From Leptospira sp. WS92.C1 (GTDB taxonomy: Bacteria > Spirochaetota > Leptospiria > Leptospirales > Leptospiraceae), in assembly GCF_040833975.1 (NCBI RefSeq), contig NZ_CP162130.1:881501-945500 (forward strand): a stretch of DNA of 64,000 bases, given 5' to 3'. Shown piece by piece: positions 37,823 to 47,220 of this stretch. The notes under the pieces are model-generated. The model had not been told where the DNA came from and searched no databases. It worked only from the letters and a program-made list of their open reading frames with translations. The stretch's first letter is position 1. Each line of letters opens with the position of its first letter. A program made the translations under genes and the position numbers.

Positions 37823-38136
37823 TTGAGTTCTTCCTGTTATTAAAAAGATTTTGTTTAGGAGGGAGATCCAATTCTAATCGGGGAATCCAGGCTTGAAAGC
37901 AAAGTTTCTATTTTGTTCCGGGAATTCTTTGAAGAACACATTTCTAAAATTCCCGCATTTTAGAATATTACGAAATCCGTTCTAAACAACGAAGAATCCG
38001 TTTTCCGATTTTGCAAGATCGTCTTTTACAAAAATGAGATTTGTGTTTCAGAAACTTGAAAAATTCGATCCATGATGATAAAAAATGAGTTGCCTATCGA
38101 AAGAAGTTTTAGACAACTTAGTTTTAGAACTCATTT
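37823..38136. other. shared upstream region of tpx and the ilv operon
   Basis: About 310 bases, no gene. It holds an inverted repeat at 37942-37965, and AAAATGAGTT (38082-38091) facing AACTCATTTT (38127-38136) just before the leader ATG. A possible ilv promoter is TTGAAA (38055-38060) with GATAAA near 38077. Confidence 0.45.
37942..37965. promoter_or_regulatory. inverted repeat upstream of tpx, candidate operator
   Basis: TTCTAAAAT-TCCCGC-ATTTTAGAA, 9-bp perfect arms, 120-143 bases upstream of the tpx start. It has the size and shape of a PerR/Fur-class or other dimer site, but I cannot name the regulator. Confidence 0.35.
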
Positions 38137-38242
38137 TATGAATCTCAACAGCTTAGCAAAACAAGTAAATCTCAACACAGTCGTGGTGTGGCTTGTGCTT
38201 GTGGTGGTCGTCTGGCCACCGGGACCTCGCTTTACGCTGTAG
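38137..38242 (+). CDS. ilv operon leader peptide (Val/Leu/Trp-rich)
   Basis: A short leader of about 34 codons begins with an ATG at 38137 (MNLNSLAK). It then reads VVVWLVLVVVVWPPGPRFTL to a TAG at 38240-38242, with nine Val and several Leu codons nearly in a row: a sensor of branched-chain aminoacyl-tRNA supply. As I read the A run at 38157-38161, the Val-rich frame is one base out of register with the ATG. With one A fewer it is a single clean ORF. A misreading on my side, a real indel or slippage are all possible. Placed 25 bases before the attenuator. Confidence 0.6.
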
Positions 38243-38313
38243 AGATTTCTTTCAGGCGCAATCCTAAGAAAAGCCTCCTCCGGTGTAAAGCCGGGGGAGG
38301 CTTTTCTTATTTT
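38203..38313 (+). promoter_or_regulatory. transcription attenuator of the ilv operon
   Basis: The terminator is an 18-bp stem, AAGAAAAGCCTCCTCCGG (38266-38283) with CCGGGGGAGGCTTTTCTT (38291-38308; a single G-U pair), and a T-rich tail. A pause hairpin (GGTGG 38203 / CCACC 38216) lies in the leader. GCTTTAC (38229-38235) can pair with GTAAAGC (38285-38291), so an alternative antiterminator is available. Ribosome stalling at the Val/Leu codons would favour readthrough into ilvB. Confidence 0.85.
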
Positions 38314-38370
38314 AAGGTTGGTGTTTTAAAAATGAACCGTTGATAGAACTTTTTTTGCAAGGAGTCAGAC

Positions 38371-40050
38371 ATGAATTTAAGCGGAGCGGAACTTATCATT
38401 CGATTTTTAGAATTCGCAGGAATCGAAATTGTCGCAGGAATACCGGGAGGAGCGAGTCTTCCCATCTACGACGCGTTATACGGAAGCAGGATCCGTCACA
38501 TTCTCGCGCGACACGAACAAGGCGCCGGTTTTATCGCGGGGGGGATCGCGCGTGTTACCGGAAGACCCGCGGTTTGTATGGCTTCGTCCGGTCCGGGAGT
38601 TACAAATCTGATTACGGCGATTGCGGACGCGAAAATGGATTCGGTTCCTCTGATTGCGATTACGGGTCAAGTTCCGGTGGGAATGATCGGAACGGATGCG
38701 TTTCAGGAAATCGATACGTTTGGATTGTCCATTCCGATCACAAAAAGAAGTTATCTCGTAAAAAAGATCGGGGATCTCGTAAAAATTCTGCCCCAAGCTT
38801 GGAATACGGCCACGGAAGGACGTCCCGGTCCGGTTTGGATCGACGTTCCCAAGGACGTGGCTTTGGCAAGGATCGAATGGGATCAAAAAAAAGAATTAGA
38901 ATTTTGGAATATTCTAAAGATAAAGAATACCTCCAAAATAAGTCGGGAATGGCTGGATTGTTTTCAGAAAATTTTGTCGAATTCTCAAAAACCCGTTTTT
39001 TATATCGGCGGGGGAATGAATCAACCTTATACGGCCGATTTATTTAGAACGCTTCTCGAACGATTTCCGTTTCCGGTGGTTTCGACTTTGATGGGTTTGG
39101 GAATTTGTCCTGACTTGCATCCCTTATTTATGGGCATGCTCGGAATGCACGGTTCGAGGGCGACAAATATGGCCTTAGAAGAAGCGGATCTTTTGATCGC
39201 GTTAGGCGTTCGTTTTGACGATCGGGCGACGGGAAAACTGAGCGAGTTTTGTCCAAACGCTAAGATCATTCATGTAGATATCGACTCCACTGAGATCGGA
39301 AAAAATAAAAATCCGGATCTTTATTTAAAGTATTCTATACAAGATTTTTTGGCGGAAATCTTGGAGGAAAAAATTCAAGATCATTGTAACAGGGAAGAAT
39401 GGTTAAATCATATTTCTTCGCTCAAGACTTTATATGCGCTTCCGATGCCGAACAAAGCGGAAACTTTACATCCTTTTTCCGTGATCAAACAAGTTTCAGA
39501 AATTTTGGGTGAAAAGGCGATCATCACAACTGACGTAGGACAACATCAGATGTGGGTAGCTCAGTATTATCCGTTTCAACATCAGGGGAGTCTTTTGACT
39601 TCGGGCGGTTTGGGAACAATGGGATTTGGCTTGCCTTCCGCCATCGGAGCGGCATTGGTTTCTCCCGGAAAACGGATCGTTTGTGTTTCCGGCGACGGAT
39701 CGATTTTGATGAACATCCAAGAATTGGATACGCTCCGGGAATTGGATTTGGATGTTACGATCCTTTTGATGAACAACGGTCATCTCGGACTCGTACGACA
39801 ACAACAGGAGCTTTTCTTTTCTTCGAGGTTTTCGGCATCCAAATTTTCACTGCCTACAAACTTTGCGAAAATTGCGTCCTCGTTTGGCATTTCCTCCTTT
39901 GAGTTAAAGGAAGAATCCGATTGTTTCGAAGTGTTAATCGAAGCATTGAATATAAAAGGTCCTTCCTTTGTAGTTTTGAATATCGCCCCGGAGTTGCACG
40001 TTTTACCGATGGTTCCTCCCGGAAAAGCGAACCGAGAAATGATTCATTAG
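38371..40050 (+). CDS. ilvB: acetolactate synthase, large (catalytic) subunit
   Basis: 559 residues. A TPP-dependent condensation of pyruvate (or pyruvate plus 2-ketobutyrate), the first common step of Val, Leu and Ile synthesis. Family signatures: GIPGGASLPIYDAL, catalytic Glu49 (ARHEQGAGF), SSGPGVTN, TGQVP, DAFQE-D-FG, GRPGPVWIDVPKDV, LGVRFDDRATG, TTDVGQHQMWVAQYY and the TPP/Mg motif around GDGSILMNIQEL (~441-453). AAGGAG lies before the ATG. It is controlled by the upstream attenuator. A gene for an ACT-domain subunit follows 24 bases later. Confidence 0.95.
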   Translation: MNLSGAELIIRFLEFAGIEIVAGIPGGASLPIYDALYGSRIRHILARHEQGAGFIAGGIARVTGRPAVCMASSGPGVTNLITAIADAKMDSVPLIAITGQVPVGMIGTDAFQEIDTFGLSIPITKRSYLVKKIGDLVKILPQAWNTATEGRPGPVWIDVPKDVALARIEWDQKKELEFWNILKIKNTSKISREWLDCFQKILSNSQKPVFYIGGGMNQPYTADLFRTLLERFPFPVVSTLMGLGICPDLHPLFMGMLGMHGSRATNMALEEADLLIALGVRFDDRATGKLSEFCPNAKIIHVDIDSTEIGKNKNPDLYLKYSIQDFLAEILEEKIQDHCNREEWLNHISSLKTLYALPMPNKAETLHPFSVIKQVSEILGEKAIITTDVGQHQMWVAQYYPFQHQGSLLTSGGLGTMGFGLPSAIGAALVSPGKRIVCVSGDGSILMNIQELDTLRELDLDVTILLMNNGHLGLVRQQQELFFSSRFSASKFSLPTNFAKIASSFGISSFELKEESDCFEVLIEALNIKGPSFVVLNIAPELHVLPMVPPGKANREMIH

Positions 40051-40074
40051 AATATGGAACTATAGGAGAAAATT

Positions 40075-40401
40075 ATGATTCACTTAAATACGGAAGAGCC
40101 GAGAAATTTTACGTATTCGATCGTTTCGGAAGAGGGGTCTGGTGGCATTTTGCGTTTGATCGGGATTTTATCCCGCAAGTCTATCGACTGGAAGGATTGG
40201 CGCCTCCGGCGCGACATAGATACAAACACACAAGACATCATCATCACCATTCATACCGGGGAACCGGAAAAAATATTGAACTTGTTTCGGAGCATTCCGG
40301 AAATCACAGGAGTCCGATATATCCAATCAGATCCAGAATCTGAAACAATCCCTGAACTCTCCTCTGGAGAAGTCGGAGAACTTAGAGTTTCCGCTTTATG
40401 A
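40075..40401 (+). CDS. ACT-domain regulatory subunit of acetolactate synthase
   Basis: 108 residues with one ACT domain (FTYSIVSEEGSGGILRLIGI, then a second half ending PEITGVRYIQSD). Small subunits of acetolactate synthase bind valine through ACT domains and stimulate the large subunit. At 108 residues it is nearer IlvM-type (about 87) than IlvN/IlvH (95-165), and it has a short acidic tail. It is directly downstream of ilvB in the same operon, with AGGAG before the ATG. The identification leans on place as well as on the weak ACT similarity. Confidence 0.75.
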   Translation: MIHLNTEEPRNFTYSIVSEEGSGGILRLIGILSRKSIDWKDWRLRRDIDTNTQDIIITIHTGEPEKILNLFRSIPEITGVRYIQSDPESETIPELSSGEVGELRVSAL

Positions 40402-40419
40402 AGAGGGAATCGAATCCGA

Positions 40420-42111
40420 TTAGGTTTTGGATTTTTTTCGGATAGAAGAAAACTTATTCAATAGATTTGCGATTTCTTCTTTTTGAAAAGGTTTGATAAC
40501 ATAATCGTCTATACCGACCGCCAAACATGCTTCCTTGTCGGCAAGATTTGCGTTAGCCGTAATTGCTATGATATACGGTCTTAACGATTGATTGGTATGT
40601 TGAGTCAGAATTTTTGCAGTATCGATTCCGCTAAGTTCCGGCATTTGAATGTCCAAAAACAACACATCGGCACCGTTTATTTCAATATGATGTAATGCTT
40701 CGATTCCGTTGGAAACGATCACGGGGTTATATCCTAATTTTTCCAATACCCTTTTGATCAGCATCTGATTGATTTCGTTATCTTCGGCTACGAGTATTTT
40801 TAAATTATGAATCGGATCTCCGTTCGGGTTTGAAACTTGTTTTTTTGATTCGAATTTAATTTCCGATTTTTCAGCCAAAGGCAATCTTCCCGAAATTTCA
40901 AAAACACTTCCGCGGTTCATAACGCTTTGTGCCGTGAGTTTTAGATTCATCAGATCGGCTAGATTTTTGCTGATTGCTAAGCCTAACCCGGTGCCGCCGT
41001 ATTTTCTGGAGACGGAAGTATCGGCTTGGGTATAAGCTTGGAAAAGGTCGTTGAGTTTTAATTCCGGAATTCCGATTCCGGTATCCTTTACCTGGATACT
41101 GATTTCGCATCCTTCTTTTGTCCAAGAAATGATTTTGAGTGTTAGGAAAATACCCCCTTTTTCGGTGAACTTAAACGCGTTTGAAATCAGGTTCACTAAA
41201 ATTTGTTTGAGCCGGTTCGGATCCGTTGTTATGATTAGAGATTTGATTTCGCCGAGTTCTAATTTGAATTCTATGTTTTTTCTTTTGCCATCCATCTCAA
41301 AAAGCGAGGTTGCGTCCTTTAAAAGTTCGATCAGATCAAAAGCGACAGTCTCAAATTTCATATGGCCAGATTCTAATTTAGAAAAATCTAATATATCGTT
41401 GAGAAGGCTTAAAAGCAAGCCGCCGCTTTTACGAATCGTATCTACGTATTCCCTTTGTTCCGATTTTAATTCGGTTTCGGAAAGAAGATCGGTTATCCCT
41501 AAAATTCCATGAACGGGAGTCCGAATTTCGTGACTCATATTCGCAAAAAACTGACTTTTCGAATTTTGAAGTTCCTCTTCTTTTTTGCGAATTTGGACGA
41601 GCTCAAGATTTTTTTTGATCAGTTCGAAATTGGAGATGATCTGATTGGACAAAACATTTAAGATCATTTTTTGTCTTTGATCCAATTTTTTCGGTTTCGA
41701 ATCGATTACACAAAGGGTTCCGATATTGAATCCTTCCGGCGTTTTGAGAGGAGAACCTGCATAAAAACGAATGTAAGGAGGTCCTAAAACAAGCGGATTT
41801 TCCTTAAATCTCGAATCGAGATGAGCGTCTTCGATTTCAAGAATATTGTCCTGAAGGATCGCATACTGACAAAACGAAATATTTCTCGGAGTTTCGGATT
41901 CCTCCAAACCTATTTTGGCTTTGAACCATTGACGATTCATATCGATTAGGGAGATCATCGCGATCTGCGCATCGCAGATATATGCTGCAATCTGAGTCAG
42001 AGAATCAAATTTTTCCTCCGGTGCAGAGTCTAAAATTTGATAGGCTTGCAGGGCTTGTAAACGAAAGGTTTCATTTGCCGGAATCGGAATATTTGGGTCG
42101 GAATGTTCCAC
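40420..42111 (-). CDS. hybrid histidine kinase (GAF-HisKA-HATPase-REC)
   Basis: 563 residues, soluble. A GAF domain (~20-170; [40 protein letters not shown]) is followed by HisKA with phospho-His194 ([10 protein letters not shown]) and HATPase_c ([33 protein letters not shown]). A C-terminal receiver domain has its Asp in [13 protein letters not shown] and Lys in DDYVIKPFQ. The internal GAF domain suggests a small cytoplasmic ligand. It is not next to a separate regulator, so phosphotransfer goes to an unlinked partner or the receiver acts itself. Convergent with the ilv operon. Confidence 0.92.
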   Translation of the reverse strand: MEHSDPNIPIPANETFRLQALQAYQILDSAPEEKFDSLTQIAAYICDAQIAMISLIDMNRQWFKAKIGLEESETPRNISFCQYAILQDNILEIEDAHLDSRFKENPLVLGPPYIRFYAGSPLKTPEGFNIGTLCVIDSKPKKLDQRQKMILNVLSNQIISNFELIKKNLELVQIRKKEEELQNSKSQFFANMSHEIRTPVHGILGITDLLSETELKSEQREYVDTIRKSGGLLLSLLNDILDFSKLESGHMKFETVAFDLIELLKDATSLFEMDGKRKNIEFKLELGEIKSLIITTDPNRLKQILVNLISNAFKFTEKGGIFLTLKIISWTKEGCEISIQVKDTGIGIPELKLNDLFQAYTQADTSVSRKYGGTGLGLAISKNLADLMNLKLTAQSVMNRGSVFEISGRLPLAEKSEIKFESKKQVSNPNGDPIHNLKILVAEDNEINQMLIKRVLEKLGYNPVIVSNGIEALHHIEINGADVLFLDIQMPELSGIDTAKILTQHTNQSLRPYIIAITANANLADKEACLAVGIDDYVIKPFQKEEIANLLNKFSSIRKKSKT

Positions 42112-42178
42112 TCGTTATGAACCTGAGACATGCTTTCTAAAAAATAAATTTATGCAAGAGGAATTTTCTAATAGAAGG

Positions 42179-42652
<474 letters not shown>

Positions 42653-42723
42653 GCTAATACCTGTTGTTTTTCGTTCAAAAAAATCTGTATCGTGACCAGA
42701 GAGTCAAAAGGAGAGTTTGATTT

Positions 42724-43608
42724 ATGAATCTTAGGAAAGTTAAAACGATCAGACCGTCTTTGAAAACTATGGAAGGAGGCGGTTTTCCCGTGCGCAGACC
42801 GTTCCCGGTTCAAGATCTAATTCAACTGGATCCGTTTCTGTTATTAGACGAAATGGGACCCGTAGAATATCAGCCCGGAAAAGCAATTGGTGCTCCCGAA
42901 CATCCGCATAGAGGGTTTGAAACAGTCACTTATTTATTGACTGGCGAAATGGAGCACCGGGATTCTTGGGGAAATTACGGAAAATTGAAATCGGGAGATG
43001 TGCAATGGATGACCGCCGGATCCGGTTTGGTTCATTCCGAATTGCCTTCGGATCAGTTTCAAAAAAGTGGCGGTCGGATGCATGGATTTCAGCTTTGGGT
43101 AAACCTTCCCGCCTCGGAAAAAATGAGTCAGCCGAGATATCAAGACACTCCCGCTGAAAGAATTCCGGAAGTCGAAAGCGAGGATCATAAAACCAAAATT
43201 CGGGTGATCGCCGGAGAAGTTTTGGGAAAGAAGGCGGTAATCGAAACCAAGATTCCGATTTTGTATTTTCATTTTCGTCTTTTGCCCGGCGCTGATATTA
43301 CGATTCCCGTTCCAGAGACGTATAACGTGTTTGTGTATCCTTTTTCGGGAGACGGAGTCTTGTTTACGGAAGAAGGACAAATACAGGTGAAAGAAGGGGA
43401 CATGGTTTGGTTTGAACGTGATAAAGGGGATATTCGTTTTTTTCTTCCGGAAAATTCTCGGAAAGAATGGGAATTTCTTTTGATCGGAGGGGTTCCCGTG
43501 GAAGAACCTGTGGCTCGATACGGTCCTTTTGTGATGAATACCCAAGAGGAAATTTATCAGGCCTTTAGCGATTTTCAGGCAGGTAGAATGGGAACAATCC
43601 ACTCGTAA
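42724..43608 (+). CDS. pirin family protein
   Basis: 294 residues, a bicupin. The N-terminal cupin has the metal ligands in [11 protein letters not shown] (two His), SGLVHSEL (His) and its Glu partner, as in YhhW/pirin proteins, which bind iron and in some cases act as quercetinases or redox-responsive cofactors. Other signatures: [46 protein letters not shown] lies before the ATG. It is followed after 136 bases by a DoxX gene on the same strand, a pairing seen in many bacteria where both respond to electrophile/quinone stress. Confidence 0.92.
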   Translation: MNLRKVKTIRPSLKTMEGGGFPVRRPFPVQDLIQLDPFLLLDEMGPVEYQPGKAIGAPEHPHRGFETVTYLLTGEMEHRDSWGNYGKLKSGDVQWMTAGSGLVHSELPSDQFQKSGGRMHGFQLWVNLPASEKMSQPRYQDTPAERIPEVESEDHKTKIRVIAGEVLGKKAVIETKIPILYFHFRLLPGADITIPVPETYNVFVYPFSGDGVLFTEEGQIQVKEGDMVWFERDKGDIRFFLPENSRKEWEFLLIGGVPVEEPVARYGPFVMNTQEEIYQAFSDFQAGRMGTIHS

Positions 43609-43619
43609 AATATTTGATA

Positions 43620-43660
43620 AAAGCCGATTGAAATAGAATCGATCCAAAACGGCTTATTTT
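43620..43660 (+). terminator. possible terminator after pirin gene
   Basis: AAGCCG and CGGCTT arms with an inner GATT/AATC pairing and a following TATTTTAAAAATTTT. The loop is long, so the call is weak. Confidence 0.4.
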
Positions 43661-43744
43661 AAAAATTTTAGCCGATTCTTACCTTGCAAAAGTTTTGGAA
43701 AGGAGTATGATGAGGAAGCATTCCTAAAAATCTGGAGGTGGGCT

Positions 43745-44173
43745 ATGGATCGTTTGAATCAATGGCTTCAAGAACATCGGGATTGGTTGGTGGATTTTTT
43801 AAGGATCTATCTAGGAGGAGTTTTAATTTACAAAGGTCTTGAGTTCCTATCGAATACGGATGCGCTGATCAGATTGATGGAGATGAATAACGCTCCCATG
43901 GGATCTGCGTTACTCGCTCATTACATTGTAATCGCTCATATCTGCGGCGGTATTCTTCTTTTATCCGGACTATTGACTCGTTTTGCAGCGATGCTTCAGG
44001 TTCCCGTTTTGATTGGGGCAGTTCTTTTTATTCATGCGAAAGAAGGATTTATGGCTCCCGGTTCTAACCTACCGTATGCCGCATTGATCCTTCTTTTGTT
44101 ATTCCACTTTTCTTTGTATGGTTCGGGAAGAATTTCCGCGGACTACTATATAGAAACCCATAAAAGTGTATAA
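43745..44173 (+). CDS. DoxX family membrane protein (first copy)
   Basis: 142 residues with four transmembrane helices (about 18-35, 58-80, 85-102, 110-130). It has the DoxX pattern FLRIYLGGVLIYKGLEFL at the start, AHYIVIAHICGGILLLSGLLTRFAA in the middle (in two pieces) and the PYAALILLLLFHFSLYGSGR end. DoxX proteins are poorly understood; in other bacteria they work with oxidoreductases in thiol/quinone stress. It follows the pirin gene, with GGAGG before the ATG. Confidence 0.85.
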   Translation: MDRLNQWLQEHRDWLVDFLRIYLGGVLIYKGLEFLSNTDALIRLMEMNNAPMGSALLAHYIVIAHICGGILLLSGLLTRFAAMLQVPVLIGAVLFIHAKEGFMAPGSNLPYAALILLLLFHFSLYGSGRISADYYIETHKSV

Positions 44174-44180
44174 GAAAATT

Positions 44181-45245
44181 TTAAGATAGATTGGAGAGTA
44201 AATCTCTCCAATCCTCTCTTTCGGGAATTCCCGGTTTTCTTTTTCCGAAGAATTGAACGATCAGTTCTCCCTCGGAATCGTATACTTCAATGGAATGGAT
44301 GTCTCCGTCTTGGGACGGTTTTACGACCTTCCAGACCTCTTTGATCGTTTCGGAATTGAGGTGAAGGTTGAACTCAGGATCCAAAACGTTCCACCAAGGA
44401 CCCATTGCTGCGGTTCTAAAAATTTCTCCTGTATGAATCTGTATACAGCCGGGATTTCCGACAAACACCATGATAGGAACTTTGTTTTCAGAAGCTAAAT
44501 TTAGTGTTTTCCATACGCTTTCTTTGGACAACGTGGTTGTGAATTTTCCTTCCGCAATCCGCATCGATTCTGGTCTTGTTATTTTAAAATTTTTTAATAA
44601 ACTAAAAAACTCGTGCGTGTCTTTTAAATGTCCCCAGGATTGGAGGAATTTTATTTTGTCCTCTTTGTTGATCGGTTCTCTTTTTTCCGCGATCGATTTT
44701 TTCTCTTTTTGAATTTCCAACTTGTGTTCTTCGAAATTGCAAAGAGAGTTTTTGAGAGTCTCCCATTCTTGAATTTTAGAAGGGTCCCTGAGATAGATCT
44801 TATGAACCGCGTTCCCGAAAAGATCAAAGATCTGAAAGGATCTGAGGGTTTCGTCTTTTTTAATTTCCTCCACCGCGAATCCGAATTTCCACTGGGAAAG
44901 AAAAATTCTCAGATCGATTTCTTCGCCGACTACGAGCGCCATTTGTCCGTTTACATTTACGTTTTTATATTCTCCCTTTCGCTCGTGAACACAGGATTCG
45001 TTTCTTGTAAGAGCCATAACTCTTCCCAGAGTTTGAACTCCTAAAAGAAGACTTTCCCAATTGCCGTTTAAATAAAAAACGGAAGGGAATTCGGGTTCGG
45101 AATTTTTCGGAATCGATAAAAGGAGCTCTGCTTCTGAAACGTCCAAAAGATTGGCGCAATCCCGGATCCTAAGTTTAGAGTCTTTTTCCTTGAGTTCTTT
45201 CCATTTTTTGAATGTGATTTCTTTGGATGAATTTTCTACGATCAT
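44181..45245 (-). CDS. hmuS: haem-handling protein HmuS/HemS
   Basis: 354 residues, cytoplasmic. It has the two-repeat architecture of HemS/ChuS/HmuS. Each half ends in a similar strand-helix: first RSFQIFDLFGNAVHKIYLRD, second NPGCIQIHTGEIF with GPWWNVLDPEFNLHLN. These proteins receive haem from the HmuUV importer and pass it to an oxygenase or degrade it. It is the last gene of the haem operon; its ATG overlaps the hmuV stop (ATGA). It ends seven bases from the convergent DoxX gene. The usual length is about 345, so it is complete. Confidence 0.9.
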   Translation of the reverse strand: MIVENSSKEITFKKWKELKEKDSKLRIRDCANLLDVSEAELLLSIPKNSEPEFPSVFYLNGNWESLLLGVQTLGRVMALTRNESCVHERKGEYKNVNVNGQMALVVGEEIDLRIFLSQWKFGFAVEEIKKDETLRSFQIFDLFGNAVHKIYLRDPSKIQEWETLKNSLCNFEEHKLEIQKEKKSIAEKREPINKEDKIKFLQSWGHLKDTHEFFSLLKNFKITRPESMRIAEGKFTTTLSKESVWKTLNLASENKVPIMVFVGNPGCIQIHTGEIFRTAAMGPWWNVLDPEFNLHLNSETIKEVWKVVKPSQDGDIHSIEVYDSEGELIVQFFGKRKPGIPEREDWRDLLSNLS

Positions 45246-46096
45246 ATTTTTTTCCTGAAATTTTCCTGTATAATTTTGATGTGGCTTAGATTCGATTCTT
45301 CGATTTCGCTCGGGCCGAGAGGAAGTAAAAAACTTCCTTTTCCTTCGGGGAACGGGATTTTTATCGTTCTCAGTTTGAAGATCTTGTTTACAAAATTCTC
45401 GCTTAAGACCTGTTCCGGTTTACCACATTCTTTTAGTTTTCCATCGTTAAAGACGGCGACTCGATCCGCATAACGCAGAGCGAGGTTTAAGTCGTGAAGG
45501 ATTACCAATACTCCTCTGCCTTCGGAGGCGAGTTCGGAGGCAAGGATTAGAATTCTGTGTTGTCGGTTTGGATCCAAACTGGCGCCTGGTTCGTCCAGTA
45601 GAACGTATCTTTGCCGATTTGGAGGATCTGCGTCCTGGACTAATACACGTGCAAGTTGTGATCTTTGTTTTTCCCCGCCGGATAAAAGTGGAAATAAAGT
45701 TTGCTTGTGTCTTTCGTCCAAATCGACTTTGAAAAAAGATCGATTTACCAATGTGTCTTCGATTTGTTTTGGGACTCTGAGTGTGTCTCCAGATCTGCCT
45801 AAACGAACGACTTCTTCGGATGTAAATGGAAACCTGACTTCGGATTCCTGTGACAGAACCGATCTTCTCATGGAAAGTTCGGCAGGTGAATACTGATCCA
45901 AAGATTTTCCATCCAGTAGAATATGTCCGGAACTTGGCTTGAGCTCCCCCGATAGAATTTTGAGCAAGGTGGACTTTCCGGAACCGTTGGGACCGATCAC
46001 TGCAAGAAGTTCCCCAGGATTTAGATCCAGATAAATTTTATCTAAGATTTTGCGTCCACCGGCGATAAAGCTGACATCGGATAAAACTAAACTCAT
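45242..46096 (-). CDS. hmuV: haem ABC transporter ATP-binding protein HmuV
   Basis: 284 residues from the ATG at 46094-46096, which overlaps the hmuU stop; a TTG two codons upstream is less likely. Walker A GPNGSGKST, Q-loop VLSQESEV, signature LSGGEKQRSQLARVL, Walker B YVLLDEPGASLD and the H-loop VILHDLNLAL are all intact. It is the energising subunit of the FecCD-type haem importer with HmuU. The C-terminus is slightly longer than typical HmuV (~260). Confidence 0.95.
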   Translation of the reverse strand: MSLVLSDVSFIAGGRKILDKIYLDLNPGELLAVIGPNGSGKSTLLKILSGELKPSSGHILLDGKSLDQYSPAELSMRRSVLSQESEVRFPFTSEEVVRLGRSGDTLRVPKQIEDTLVNRSFFKVDLDERHKQTLFPLLSGGEKQRSQLARVLVQDADPPNRQRYVLLDEPGASLDPNRQHRILILASELASEGRGVLVILHDLNLALRYADRVAVFNDGKLKECGKPEQVLSENFVNKIFKLRTIKIPFPEGKGSFLLPLGPSEIEESNLSHIKIIQENFRKKI

Positions 46097-47220
46097 ATCC
46101 AACCACCTTTTCCCTTTTCACGAATCACTAGGTATAAAAAGAAAGGACCGCCTAACGCGCTTGTGATGATTCCGATTGGAAGTTCCGCAGGGAAGACGAT
46201 CGTTCTCGCAGTCAAATCCGAGATCGATAATAAAACGGCGCCCCCAAAAAAGGAGAGAGGAAGTAATATTCTATGATCGGGTCCTATCAGCATTCTAAGA
46301 ATATGGGGAATCAAAAGTCCCACAAAACCTATGTTTCCACAGAGTGAAACCGCGACTCCCACCAAAAGACTGATCACCAAAAGCGCAAGGTTTCTGATAT
46401 TCTTAACCTTAAACCCCGAATAAAACGCCTCGTTTTCCCCCAACGCAAGAACATTCAAACCCCTGGATAAATAAGGAATCATGAATATACAAAATAACAA
46501 TACCGGAGTAAAAATTGAAATGGAACTTTGACCAGCGGCCGCAAGACTTCCTAATCTCCAAAACGTGATCGCTCTCATTTGAGAATCATCTGCGAGATAA
46601 TAGACGAATCCCATCGACGCTTCCGCAGTGGAAGTCAATGCAACTCCCGTGAGAATGATCAGCACCGTTGATCCGTATGCCGATTTCTTGGATGAAAAGG
46701 CATAAAGCACAAAGGTAACGATTGAAGCCCCGCTAAAGGATGCGAACTGTAATAAAAAACTGTTTTTTCCGATTAGATAGGAGGGAAGAAAACCGAGAAA
46801 CTTTTCGGAACCCAAAATCCAAATCGAGGCCGCGAGCGCCGCACCGGAACCGATTCCGAGAAAACTCGGATCTACGAGCGGATTTCGAAATATACCTTGG
46901 GAAATTCCGCCCGCCAAGGCGAGGCTTCCGCCCACCAAAGCGGCCAGTACAAAACGCGGAAGTCTCAAATTGAATACTAAAAATTCTTTTCCCGATTCCG
47001 AGCCGTTTGCTTTGAATAGGTTTATCAATTCCATAAATGAAAATCGAGTAGAGCCCAAACTCAGTGAAAAGATCCCGATTGCTATGAAAGCGACGCTTAA
47101 CGTCAAATAAATGTATTTCAGTTTTAAACTTCGCGAATTTTCACCTTGACGTTTTGTTCCGTTTACGGAAAACGATTTGATTTCTTTTTTTAGCCTTTTA
47201 TCCGAAGCCGGAGCGATCAT
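46093..47220 (-). CDS. hmuU: haem ABC transporter permease HmuU
   Basis: 375 residues. A FecCD-family permease with about ten membrane helices. Signatures: LVGGSLALAGGISQGIFRNP, LVDPSFLGIGSGAALAAS, the conserved NIGFVGLLIPHILRMLIGPDHR coupling region (read in two parts), and the C-terminal PAELPIGIITSALGGPFFLYL. A ~45-residue Lys-rich N-terminal extension precedes the first helix. The start overlaps the hmuT stop (ATGA at 47217-47220). Confidence 0.95.
   Translation of the reverse strand: MIAPASDKRLKKEIKSFSVNGTKRQGENSRSLKLKYIYLTLSVAFIAIGIFSLSLGSTRFSFMELINLFKANGSESGKEFLVFNLRLPRFVLAALVGGSLALAGGISQGIFRNPLVDPSFLGIGSGAALAASIWILGSEKFLGFLPSYLIGKNSFLLQFASFSGASIVTFVLYAFSSKKSAYGSTVLIILTGVALTSTAEASMGFVYYLADDSQMRAITFWRLGSLAAAGQSSISIFTPVLLFCIFMIPYLSRGLNVLALGENEAFYSGFKVKNIRNLALLVISLLVGVAVSLCGNIGFVGLLIPHILRMLIGPDHRILLPLSFFGGAVLLSISDLTARTIVFPAELPIGIITSALGGPFFLYLVIREKGKGGWI

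Noticed and set aside
38340..39047. 235-codon frame overlapping the start of ilvB
   Set aside because: Out of frame with the clearly conserved acetolactate synthase; Arg/Ser-rich shadow translation.
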